In this document: piece by piece, positions 26,174 through 33,159 of the stretch
Layout: every line of letters begins with the position of its first letter
Position numbering within the stretch: the stretch's first letter is position 1
DNA from: Anaerolineae bacterium
GTDB lineage: Bacteria; Chloroflexota; Anaerolineae; Aggregatilineales; Aggregatilineaceae
Length of the DNA stretch: 59,413 bases
NCBI GenBank assembly: GCA_016926875.1
Contig: JAFGNU010000006.1
Span: 1 to 59,413, forward strand
Direction: 5' to 3'
Made by a program: the position numbers and the translations under genes
The notes under the pieces: model-generated
Told to the model about the DNA's origin: nothing
What the model saw: only the letters and a program-made list of their open reading frames with translations
Database searches by the model: none

Positions 26174-27007
26174 TCAGCCAAATCGGGCACGGACCCGTGC
26201 TTTTGCCTCGTGAGGAATATCAGGCGCGTTCAGGATTTCGGACCGCATATCTGGGATACCTATCAGGGTGATCTCGCCATCCAGGCAGCGGAACATCACC
26301 CGGCGCACTGCATCTAGCACCGGGCCGGGTGCAAGGGGGAAAACCTCCCGCCATAACCAATCGCAATGGGTGAGCAGTTCGGCTGTAGCGATAGGTTCCT
26401 GGGTGATGGCAGCAGCGAATCCGGCAGAAATGTCCACGACTGGACTGAATGGACTGAGATCGGCCAGGTTTATGTAAGTAATGGCTGGTGGTGTATGCTC
26501 ATCCAGGGTCAGGCGCGCAACAGTTTGCAGGTTCTGGCGCATGAGATGACCACCGGCGGCAATTGCACCGGGATTGATCACCCACACCCCGTTTACCTCA
26601 GTAGTCCAGGGAATATGCGTGTGTCCGTAGACGATCATGGATGCCCCCACAGCGCGCGCCAGGTATGCCCAGCGCGCGAGTTTGGGTGTCCAGTCGTCAA
26701 TCTGGCGGTTCGCCCGTTCTTCTCTGCGGTCGGGGTAATGTCCGTGGAACAGTAAAAGCCGCTGCCCGGCCAGGAATAATACCTGCTGAGAGGGCAATAT
26801 GTCTGGCGCACCTTCCAATTCGTCGTTACCGTGCACCGCAACAACTGGTGCGATCATCGCCAGTTCATCGAGAACACTCAACGTGCCCACGTCACCCGCA
26901 TGCAGGATCAGGTCTACTCCGGTGAGGGCGTCAAATATCGCCGGAGGCAGCACTCGGCAGCGATCCGGGCAATGGGTGTCGGAAATCAGGCCAAGCGTGA
27001 TGGTCAT
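26174..27007 (-). CDS. Metallophosphoesterase (YfcE/MJ0936-like calcineurin fold)
   Basis: This 277-aa protein has metal-ligand motifs in canonical order: GLISDTHCPD (Asp, His), ILHAGDVGT (Asp), VVAVHGNDEL (Asn), LLFHGHYPD (His) and MIVYGHTHIPW (GHTH). A C-terminal extension of about 100 residues follows and is not part of the minimal phosphodiesterase. It probably cleaves a phosphodiester or phosphomonoester with two metal ions. Start: ATG behind GGAGA. It converges with the DUF1385 gene. Confidence 0.85.
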   Translation of the reverse strand: MTITLGLISDTHCPDRCRVLPPAIFDALTGVDLILHAGDVGTLSVLDELAMIAPVVAVHGNDELEGAPDILPSQQVLFLAGQRLLLFHGHYPDRREERANRQIDDWTPKLARWAYLARAVGASMIVYGHTHIPWTTEVNGVWVINPGAIAAGGHLMRQNLQTVARLTLDEHTPPAITYINLADLSPFSPVVDISAGFAAAITQEPIATAELLTHCDWLWREVFPLAPGPVLDAVRRVMFRCLDGEITLIGIPDMRSEILNAPDIPHEAKARVRARFG

Positions 27008-27133
27008 GGTGAATTTCTCCGGGTGAATCTACTCGCTAAACAACTACTATAAGCGATTTGTCCACTCCTCGCGTGATTCCGTTAGATCATCACCTGGTAA
27101 GAGACGGGGAGCAGGTGGCTGGATTCATGACAA

Positions 27134-27157
27134 GGGGCGCACCGGCGGGTGCGCTCC
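27134..27157 (-). terminator. Hairpin downstream of the methyltransferase gene
   Basis: GGGGCGCACC and GGTGCGCTCC pair with one mismatch around a GGCG loop, just beyond the methyltransferase stop. The minus-strand exit sequence TTGTCATG is only slightly T-rich, so termination is uncertain. Confidence 0.35.
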
Positions 27158-27163
27158 GTTATG

Positions 27164-27853
27164 TTATCCACCGGCTTTTTCTACGACGAACAGCAGCACT
27201 CTGCTGCGCCCCAATTCCTCTGTGACGACCGAGCCGCGAAACCCGGCGTTGGTGAGCCGCTGCTCGACGTCCACCGGCCAGGGGCCGCGCTGCCCGGTGA
27301 CGCGGTAGGCGAATTCGAGCGCGTTTTTGGCCGGGCTGCCGTGCGTCAGCACGCCGTTGAAGACCACCACCAGCCGCCCGCCCGGCTGCAAGACGCGGTG
27401 AATTTCTGCCAGCGTGGCCGGGTCGATGATGAAGTCGGTCGGAAAGGTGCTGACGGCGGCGGGAAAGCAGTTGGACGGGAAGGGGAGCGCCTGCGCCTGC
27501 CCGCGCACCAGCGAGAGCGGAATCCCCCGGCGGCGAAGTTTGCGGCGGGCGATGCAGCCCATTGCGCGGCTGAGGTCCAGCGCGGCGGTATGGTACCCGG
27601 CAGCGTGCAGATCGATTTCCAGGTTGCCGGTGCCGTGCGCCAGCTCCAGGATCGTTGCGCCGGGCGGGGCGTCCAGGTGCTTGAGGGCGCAGCGCTGCCA
27701 TGCGCGCCACTGGCCGAGGCTGACGGCCCAGGCGACGGCGTCATAGGTGAACGCCATCTCGTTGTAGAGCAGGCGGAATCCAAAGCGGACCAGGTTCCAC
27801 CAGGCGCGTTTGATCACGCCCCGGTTGGATATGTCAGGTGTGATAGATCCCAT
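27164..27853 (-). CDS. Class I SAM-dependent methyltransferase (UbiE/Methyltransf_11-like)
   Basis: This is a 229-aa protein with the SAM-binding order TILELAHGTGNLEIDL (motif I), AALDLSRAMG (motif II), ALPFPSNCFPAAVSTFPTDF (motif IV) and VLQPGGRLVVVFNG (motif post-III). The Gly triplet is AHGTG rather than GCGTG. The N-terminal YNEMAFTYDAVAWAVSLG resembles UbiE-like enzymes that act on lipids or quinones. The substrate is unknown. It is divergent from the HD-domain gene, with about 90 bases of shared promoter space. Confidence 0.8.
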   Translation of the reverse strand: MGSITPDISNRGVIKRAWWNLVRFGFRLLYNEMAFTYDAVAWAVSLGQWRAWQRCALKHLDAPPGATILELAHGTGNLEIDLHAAGYHTAALDLSRAMGCIARRKLRRRGIPLSLVRGQAQALPFPSNCFPAAVSTFPTDFIIDPATLAEIHRVLQPGGRLVVVFNGVLTHGSPAKNALEFAYRVTGQRGPWPVDVEQRLTNAGFRGSVVTEELGRSRVLLFVVEKAGG

Positions 27854-27889
27854 CTATGCACCGCCGGAACTATTGAGTCACAGCGTGTT

Positions 27890-27897
27890 ATTATACA
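27890..27897. promoter_or_regulatory. Divergent -10 region
   Basis: A TATAAT reads on the minus strand (27895 to 27890) toward the methyltransferase gene. An overlapping TATACA (27892-27897) reads on the plus strand toward the HD gene. Neither has a convincing -35. This is the likely divergent start region. Confidence 0.35.
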
Positions 27898-27945
27898 TGC
27901 TGGATGCCAGCGGTTCGATCTTCTATTTTCTGTGGAGGAGACAAA

Positions 27946-28509
27946 ATGGACATCGATCGCGATGAGATTATTCGACTGACAGAAGAGTACGGCGGCCAGT
28001 GGGGTATCAACCATACGCGCCGGTTGCTGCACCTGATCTCGCTTATCGGCGCAGACCAGCGCTACAACACAGATGCTACCTGGGTAGCCGCGTATTTGCA
28101 CGACTGGGGCGGCTATTCGCCATGGCGGCAGGAAGGTGTACACCATGCGGCCCGGTCAAAAGAAGTGGCCGCGGACTTCCTGGTAGAGCGGGCGTATCCG
28201 GGTGATTTTGCTGCGCTGGTGTTGGAGTGCATCGAGTTTCACCACGATCCCGATCCCGGCAGAAGTATCGAAGCAATTTTGTTATGTGATGCCGATATGC
28301 TGGATTTTTTGGGCGTGGTGGGCGTGCTGCGCGATTTTTCCAAAAACCCCAGGGACTTACGCAAAGGCTTCGAAACGGTCCAGCGACGTCGAGCGGCCCT
28401 GCCTGACAGCCTGATCCTGGAAAAGTCGAAGGAGATCGCTGTGCAGCGGGTGTCGCAAATGGATGAACTGCTTGCCACGTTCGAAGCGGACACGTTTGGT
28501 TGTTTTTGA
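27946..28509 (+). CDS. HD-domain phosphohydrolase
   Basis: This 187-aa protein has the HD metal ligands in order: NHTRRLLHLISLIG (first His), VAAYLHDWGG (HD pair), CIEFHHDP and LLCDADMLDFLGVVG (final Asp). HD proteins of this size hydrolyse nucleotides or other phosphoesters. The sequence is not close enough to a characterised family to name the substrate. The start at 27946 sits 5 bases after GGAGGAG, a strong site that rejects the in-frame longer reading. Confidence 0.82.
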   Translation: MDIDRDEIIRLTEEYGGQWGINHTRRLLHLISLIGADQRYNTDATWVAAYLHDWGGYSPWRQEGVHHAARSKEVAADFLVERAYPGDFAALVLECIEFHHDPDPGRSIEAILLCDADMLDFLGVVGVLRDFSKNPRDLRKGFETVQRRRAALPDSLILEKSKEIAVQRVSQMDELLATFEADTFGCF

Positions 28510-28584
28510 TCTCCCGGCTGCCCAACGTTCCTTGCGATTGGGTGTGTGGAACAAACGCCGTTACAGGGCAAGCCCGCTTGGTGC

Positions 28585-28612
28585 TGGACAACTGCGCGCG
28601 AGTGTGTAAAAT
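28585..28612 (+). promoter_or_regulatory. Sigma70-like promoter for the NTF2-like gene
   Basis: TGGACA (28585-28590) and TAAAAT (28607-28612) are 16 bases apart, about 50 bases ahead of the ATG at 28663. Confidence 0.5.
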
Positions 28613-28662
28613 CAGCCGGTGTCGTTTGATCACCGGGTAGAATTAAGTCGGAGGGCAAGGAA

Positions 28663-29049
28663 ATGGACCGGCAGACCAGCGAATCAGAGCAGGCCGCCAT
28701 CCGGCAGGCGATCATGGACTATTACCATGAAGGACACGTCCAGAGCGACCCGGCGCTGTACGAACAGATTCTACATCCCGACTGGCGGTTCGCCCTGGTT
28801 ATCGATGGGCAGCTAAAACTGGTGGCCCGCAACGAATACCTGTCGTGGTACAATCCGCAGGACGCCGATCCGGGCCTGAACTGGGAAACCGAGTTCTACA
28901 GCGTGGACGTGACCGGCAGCCTGGCCTCGGTCAAGCTGCGGCTGGAATGCCAGACGGTCCGGTATATCGACTATTTCCACCTGGTCAAGGTAGACGGGCG
29001 CTGGTGGATTATGCACAAGATGTCACACCCGGTGCATAAGGACCCGTAG
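28663..29049 (+). CDS. NTF2-like (SnoaL/lumazine-binding type) small protein
   Basis: This 128-aa single-domain protein has the cone-shaped NTF2 pattern: an N-terminal helix (AIRQAIMDYYHEGHVQSD), YEQILHPDWRFALV, and paired strands ending VKVDGRWWIMHKMSHP. Members are ligand-binding proteins or small enzymes. Nothing here identifies a substrate. It starts behind GGAGGG and has its own promoter; neighbours are functionally unrelated. Confidence 0.75.
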   Translation: MDRQTSESEQAAIRQAIMDYYHEGHVQSDPALYEQILHPDWRFALVIDGQLKLVARNEYLSWYNPQDADPGLNWETEFYSVDVTGSLASVKLRLECQTVRYIDYFHLVKVDGRWWIMHKMSHPVHKDP

Positions 29050-29104
29050 GCGGGTGCGCCTGGCCGGGGGACTGCATGGCTCCCCGCCCATTCACAGCGG
29101 ACCG

Positions 29105-29134
29105 CTGACAGCCGCCCGGTGAATGCTGTATACT
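29105..29134 (+). promoter_or_regulatory. Promoter for the tandem substrate-binding-like gene
   Basis: CTGACA (29105-29110) and TATACT (29129-29134) are 18 bases apart. They lie about 80 bases before the ATG at 29217. Confidence 0.5.
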
Positions 29135-29216
29135 TACCGCTTCAGGTTATGGCCGCGCGCCTTTATGATGTGCGTGCGGGTTTACTCGTGTTATGCCATT
29201 TGAAGGAGATTTTCCG

Positions 29217-31367
29217 ATGCCGCACTCCTGGCGCTACTTCCGGCCAGCGTTATTGTTAGCCATCCTGCTGACGCTGGCCTTTCCCCTGGCCGCCGGTCCT
29301 GCTGCTGCGCAAGACGACGAGTCGCAGCCGGTGGTGATTGACGGATCGCTCCAACTCGAACCGCTGCTGATCGCGATCCGTGATGCGTATGCCGAAAATG
29401 CCCCTGATGCCGACATTCAGATCACGCCGCAGGGGCCAAAGCTGGGCTTTGAAGCGATGTGCTCCGGCGAGGCAGACATGGTGATGTCCACCGAGCCGAT
29501 CACCGATCAGCAGATCGCGCGGTGCAGCGATGGCGGCGTAGATTTTATCGAAACCGTGATCGCGTATGAAGCTGTGGCGCTGATCGCCAGTCCCGCCGGT
29601 GGGATCGACTGCCTGAGCCGTGACCAGATCGATACCAACTGGTCGCTCGGCGCGCCGGAAAGCGTGACCTGGACCGACCTGGGCGCGCTCGAAGCGACCG
29701 ACGCGGTAACGTTTGTTGGGCCGCAGGACTTTAGCCCGGCGGCGGTGCTGCTGGCCGACATGCTCCCGGCGGGCGATCTGCGCGAGGATATTGTCACCCA
29801 TGAGGACGTGGCGGCGGTGCTAGACGATGTGCAGACCGACGACGCAAACGCGGTAGGCTTCCTCTCGCTGGCCGACTTGCAGGCGCTTGATCCGGATGGC
29901 GAGATGATGCCGCTGGACGTGCAGGACGAGAACGGCGTCTGCATCGCGCCCACGCTGGACGCGCTCGCAGACGGCAGCTACCCGCTCAGCCGCGCGGCGT
30001 ACCTGTATGTCAGCGCCGACAGCGCGCAGCGTGACGAGGTCCAGGCGTTTTTGACGTTTGCGCTGACCGATGAGTCCGGCGCGCGGGCCAACGCTGCCGA
30101 TCTGGTCTTCACGGTGCCGGACGAAAACACGTTCGAGGCCGGGCTGGCTAACGTGCAAAACGGCAATATAGGCCGCACGTTCTCACGCGCAACCACACCG
30201 GTCCTGATATCGACCTCGCAGCCGGGCGCGGTGGTGATCGGTGGGTCGTCGATGCTGTACAACCTGACCAAAGACATCACGCGCACGTTTGAATCCAGCT
30301 TTGTCAACGCCCAGGTGGTGTTTGATACGCTGGGCAATACTGCCGGTTGGGCGGCCTTCTGCGCAGGCGAGGTGGACGTGCTGCAAACCACGCGCGAGCC
30401 GTCCGAGGACGAACTGGCGGCGTGCGCGGACGCGGGCATTGAGCCGTACACGGTCGATATGGGCTACGAGGCGCTGGTGCTGGCCGTGCCGGAGAGCAAC
30501 GATTGGGCGGAGTGCGTGGACACCGAGACGGTAACGGCATTGTTCGGCATGGGCGAGGAAGCCCCGCTGTCGGCCCAATGGAGCGACGTAAACGCCGACT
30601 GGCCGGACGAAGACCTGCTGCTGGTTGTTCCGCCGGTGAACACGGGCGATATGGATTACCTGATCGGGACGCTGGTAGGCGATCTCTCGTTTGTGGTGCG
30701 CAGCGACATGCTCGAAGATGATGATCCACTCTACCGGGCGCAGGGTGTCGCCAATACCACCAACGGCCTGGCGGTGCTGTTATGGAGCCAGTACCAGCGA
30801 AGCGACGCGGCTCTGACGCTGCTGGCGGTGGATGCGGGCGACGGGTGTGTCGCACCCGATCCGGAGACATTCGCGGACGGCACCTATTCGCTGTCGTACC
30901 CGGTGCGCTACTACTTCAGCGATCAAGCCCTGTTCAGCAACGGGCTGGCGCGGGCGCTGCTGTGGCACTTCTATAGCGACGACTCGCTCGACGTATTGGC
31001 CGACTATCCATTCAGCGGGCTGGACCTCGACGCGATGGGCGGCGCGCAGCGCACGGCGGTGTTCGATATGCTGGCGGCGCTTGAAGACGAGATCGCCGCC
31101 GAAGCAGAAGCGGCGGAGGAAGCAGAAGAAGCTGCCGGGCCGGAAGCTGAAGCAACCGAAGAGGCTGAAGTTGAACCTACTGCCGAGGCGACTGAAGAAG
31201 CCGAAGTAGAACCTACTGCCGAAGCGACCGAAGAAGCCGAACCGGAAGCCGAAACTACCGAAGAGGTGCAGGCCGAAGCGACCGAAGAAGCCGAACCTGA
31301 AACGGCAGTTACGGAAGAAGCAGCAGCCGAACCCACCGCCGAAGCGACCGACGAAGCCGCCGAGTAG
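29217..31367 (+). CDS. Secreted tandem PstS-like substrate-binding protein with acidic repeat tail
   Basis: This is a 716-aa protein. A signal peptide (LLLAILLTLAFPLAAGPAAA) is followed by two related modules of the PBP-like type II fold. Module 1 has VIDGSLQLEPLLIAI and CSGEADMVMSTEPI. Module 2 has VIGGSSMLYNLTKDI and CAGEVDVLQTTREPSE. Both end with an AYLYVSAD- or VRYYFSD-type segment. From residue 627 the tail is almost only Glu, Ala, Thr and Pro in imperfect repeats (two tandem EEAEVEPTAEAT units). There is no lipobox, membrane anchor or ABC permease nearby. It starts behind AAGGAGAT; an ATG 24 bases upstream has no such site. The ligand is unknown, phosphate-like by fold. Confidence 0.75.
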   Translation: MPHSWRYFRPALLLAILLTLAFPLAAGPAAAQDDESQPVVIDGSLQLEPLLIAIRDAYAENAPDADIQITPQGPKLGFEAMCSGEADMVMSTEPITDQQIARCSDGGVDFIETVIAYEAVALIASPAGGIDCLSRDQIDTNWSLGAPESVTWTDLGALEATDAVTFVGPQDFSPAAVLLADMLPAGDLREDIVTHEDVAAVLDDVQTDDANAVGFLSLADLQALDPDGEMMPLDVQDENGVCIAPTLDALADGSYPLSRAAYLYVSADSAQRDEVQAFLTFALTDESGARANAADLVFTVPDENTFEAGLANVQNGNIGRTFSRATTPVLISTSQPGAVVIGGSSMLYNLTKDITRTFESSFVNAQVVFDTLGNTAGWAAFCAGEVDVLQTTREPSEDELAACADAGIEPYTVDMGYEALVLAVPESNDWAECVDTETVTALFGMGEEAPLSAQWSDVNADWPDEDLLLVVPPVNTGDMDYLIGTLVGDLSFVVRSDMLEDDDPLYRAQGVANTTNGLAVLLWSQYQRSDAALTLLAVDAGDGCVAPDPETFADGTYSLSYPVRYYFSDQALFSNGLARALLWHFYSDDSLDVLADYPFSGLDLDAMGGAQRTAVFDMLAALEDEIAAEAEAAEEAEEAAGPEAEATEEAEVEPTAEATEEAEVEPTAEATEEAEPEAETTEEVQAEATEEAEPETAVTEEAAAEPTAEATDEAAE

Positions 31368-31402
31368 TCGCTGGCGGGAACGCACAACCTCGAATCATAC
31401 GG

Positions 31403-31438
31403 CGCCCCCGGTCTGGCGAAAAACCGGGGGCGTTTGAA
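31403..31438 (+). terminator. Rho-independent terminator of the tandem substrate-binding-like gene
   Basis: CGCCCCCGGT (31403-31412) and ACCGGGGGCG (31423-31432) form a perfect 10-bp stem with a 10-base loop, followed by TTTGAATT. Confidence 0.8.
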
Positions 31439-31490
31439 TTGGCGGTGATTCGCGTAGGGTGTCTAGGACACATTGACGGACTATTGCCAG

Positions 31491-31548
31491 GGGTTTTGTA
31501 GGGGCAGAGCTTGCTCTGCCTGGGCGACCCACCGGGTCGCCCCTACCA
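31491..31548. repeat. Interspersed double-hairpin repeat, copy 2
   Basis: This 58-base copy matches 21141-21199 almost exactly, including the flanking GGGTTTT on the left. It lies between two convergent genes and is flanked by unrelated sequence, as expected for a mobile or REP-like element. Confidence 0.85.
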
Positions 31549-31605
31549 AAAAACACCTGCTACCTTCTGTCAGGCAGCCGCATCTGCAAACACTGGCATA
31601 ACACT

Positions 31606-32325
31606 CTAATAGCGGGTTACGCGCACCTCGGCGCTCAGGTGTCCGTCCATCATCCCGGCTGTATCGCGGTATAGCTCCGACTCAAACTCGAATACCTGGC
31701 TGCTTTCGAGCGGGAAATCCCACACCAGCCGGTTCAACGCATTCAGCATCGGCCAGAGCGTTTGTTCGTTGCGGTAGTGCACGTCATTAAACAGCGTGGG
31801 GCAGATCACGGCGTAGTTTTCGATCCGGTCGGGATCGTCCGGGATGATCTGCACGTTGACCCAGACATCTTCGCCTTGCAGGTAGGTATAACCCTGGACG
31901 CTAAAACCCAGTGGGGCGTTGTCCAGCACGCGCGCATCGCAGTAATCGTCCTGGATGCTCTGCGAAAAATAGCCGGTGCCGTCAAGCGTGCCGTCTGTGA
32001 TGACCTCAAAATTGGCGGTCCCGTTATAGCTCAGGTGGTCCACAAACTCGCTGTCGTCAATTTCCAGGTCAAAGCGAATCGCCCAGCGCCCTGCCAGCGG
32101 CAGCAGGTCATACGACAGGGTGGGCGTAGGGGGCGGCGTATTGGTTGGCAGGGGTGTGACAATGCGCGTGATGACGGGCGGCACCGTTGGCGTGGACGGG
32201 ACCGGCGACTGCTGGGCGGACGTGTTGGCAGACTCGCCTTTATCGCAGGCGGCCAGCGTGACCGCCAGCGCCAGCAGCAGGACTATCAAACCGGCGAGTG
32301 TTGAGGTCAGGCGGTAGTTGGGCAT
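31606..32325 (-). CDS. Lipoprotein of unknown function
   Basis: This 239-aa protein has a lipoprotein signal peptide (LIVLLLALAVTLAAC; lipidated Cys at about residue 27), then a Ser/Thr/Pro linker (SPVPSTPTVPPVIT, LPTNTPPPTPTL) and a beta-rich C-terminal domain starting LLPLAGRWAIRFDLEI. It would sit on the outside of the membrane. No catalytic motif is visible. Start: ATG behind GAAGGA. It is the last of three small minus-strand genes and converges on the substrate-binding-like gene. Confidence 0.75.
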   Translation of the reverse strand: MPNYRLTSTLAGLIVLLLALAVTLAACDKGESANTSAQQSPVPSTPTVPPVITRIVTPLPTNTPPPTPTLSYDLLPLAGRWAIRFDLEIDDSEFVDHLSYNGTANFEVITDGTLDGTGYFSQSIQDDYCDARVLDNAPLGFSVQGYTYLQGEDVWVNVQIIPDDPDRIENYAVICPTLFNDVHYRNEQTLWPMLNALNRLVWDFPLESSQVFEFESELYRDTAGMMDGHLSAEVRVTRY

Positions 32326-32365
32326 GGTGATCTATCCTTCGGATTCCGGGCAGCGAGCATTGGCG

Positions 32366-32563
32366 TTATTCTGAATCGGGCTGACTGGTGTCGCGCGTTT
32401 TGCGCAGCCGGGCCAGGTTTTTACGCGCAAGTTCGCGATCTTCCATCTCCTGCACGCGGTCGATCAGGAACCGCCACATGTCGATTGGAACCTGTACGGC
32501 GATGATTTCCTCGTCCTCGTTACGAATGTGCGTGACGGCGTTCCAGACATCGCGGAGTTCCAT
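32366..32563 (-). CDS. Small acidic helical protein, unknown
   Basis: This 65-aa protein (MELRDVWNAVTHIRNEDEEI at the start) is strongly helical and charged, and resembles small antidote- or adaptor-type proteins only in size. Start: ATG at 32563 behind AAAGGA; a GTG at 32590 gives nine more residues. It lies between a small membrane protein gene and a lipoprotein gene on the same strand, with 40 bases to the latter. No toxin partner is apparent. Confidence 0.55.
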   Translation of the reverse strand: MELRDVWNAVTHIRNEDEEIIAVQVPIDMWRFLIDRVQEMEDRELARKNLARLRKTRDTSQPDSE

Positions 32564-32605
32564 AGCAGTTTGTCCTTTGTCGTACATCACCCGGTGCTGT
32601 ATCTC

Positions 32606-32634
32606 ATTATACTTGCCTGTTAGCAGATTGTAGA
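32606..32634 (-). promoter_or_regulatory. Possible promoter for the small gene and lipoprotein
   Basis: On the minus strand a perfect TATAAT (plus 32606-32611) is 17 bases downstream of TCTACA (plus 32629-32634). It lies at the 3' end of the upstream membrane protein gene, so the two downstream genes may be transcribed separately. Confidence 0.45.
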
Positions 32635-33011
32635 GCGCACCAGGCGCAGAATGTTAGGGCCAGGCTGCAAAAAATCAACGCAATAATCAGCGCTTTCGAA
32701 AACACCCCGGCACGGTAGGGCCAATCATACAGGATTTCGTTCATATGGTAGGTTGTATCGGCCAGCGCCAGAAACGCGCCCATGATGATACACCCAACAT
32801 ACCCCGCTTTTTTGTCATGCGATGCCAGGACGATCAGCGTCCCCAGCACTGCAAAATACACTATCGTCAGCACCTGCCCGGCGGCATCGGACAGGCCAAA
32901 CCCGGTATGGACCCCGTACAGGAAATCTTCAACCAGGTGGCCGCTGCCAATTGCCAGCACGGCCAGCCCGGCGATGGTCACGCGTTTGGCCCGCTTATTC
33001 CGGTCATCCAT
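32607..33011 (-). CDS. Four-helix membrane protein, unknown
   Basis: This 134-aa protein has four hydrophobic segments (VTIAGLAVLAIGSGHLVEDF, VLTIVYFAVLGTLIVLA, YVGCIIMGAFLALADTTYH, ALIIALIFCSLALTFCAWC). The conserved-looking GSGHLVEDFL and DTTYHMNE contain His and acid residues inside or near helices. No family is recognised. Start: ATG 7 bases after GGAGA. It is divergent from the DinG-type helicase gene. Confidence 0.6.
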   Translation of the reverse strand: MDDRNKRAKRVTIAGLAVLAIGSGHLVEDFLYGVHTGFGLSDAAGQVLTIVYFAVLGTLIVLASHDKKAGYVGCIIMGAFLALADTTYHMNEILYDWPYRAGVFSKALIIALIFCSLALTFCAWCALQSANRQV

Positions 33012-33159
33012 GATGGTTCTCCATGCCTGTGCACCCTCTACTATAACCTGCTTTTGCTGTGGCAGAAATGCCCATATGTGACCTGCGGGAGCGAGAATAC
33101 GTATGATACAATAGGTGCTCTACGGACAGTGGAACACCCACTTAGAAACGGAGCATGTT

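Noticed and set aside
31162..31233. CRISPR-like or tandem DNA repeat
   Set aside because: The units are imperfect 36-bp coding repeats within the acidic tail, without spacers.
30780..31387. Phe/Gly-rich and Ser/Ala-rich minus-strand ORFs
   Set aside because: They are the antisense readings of the acidic repeat tail, so their repeats are a by-product.
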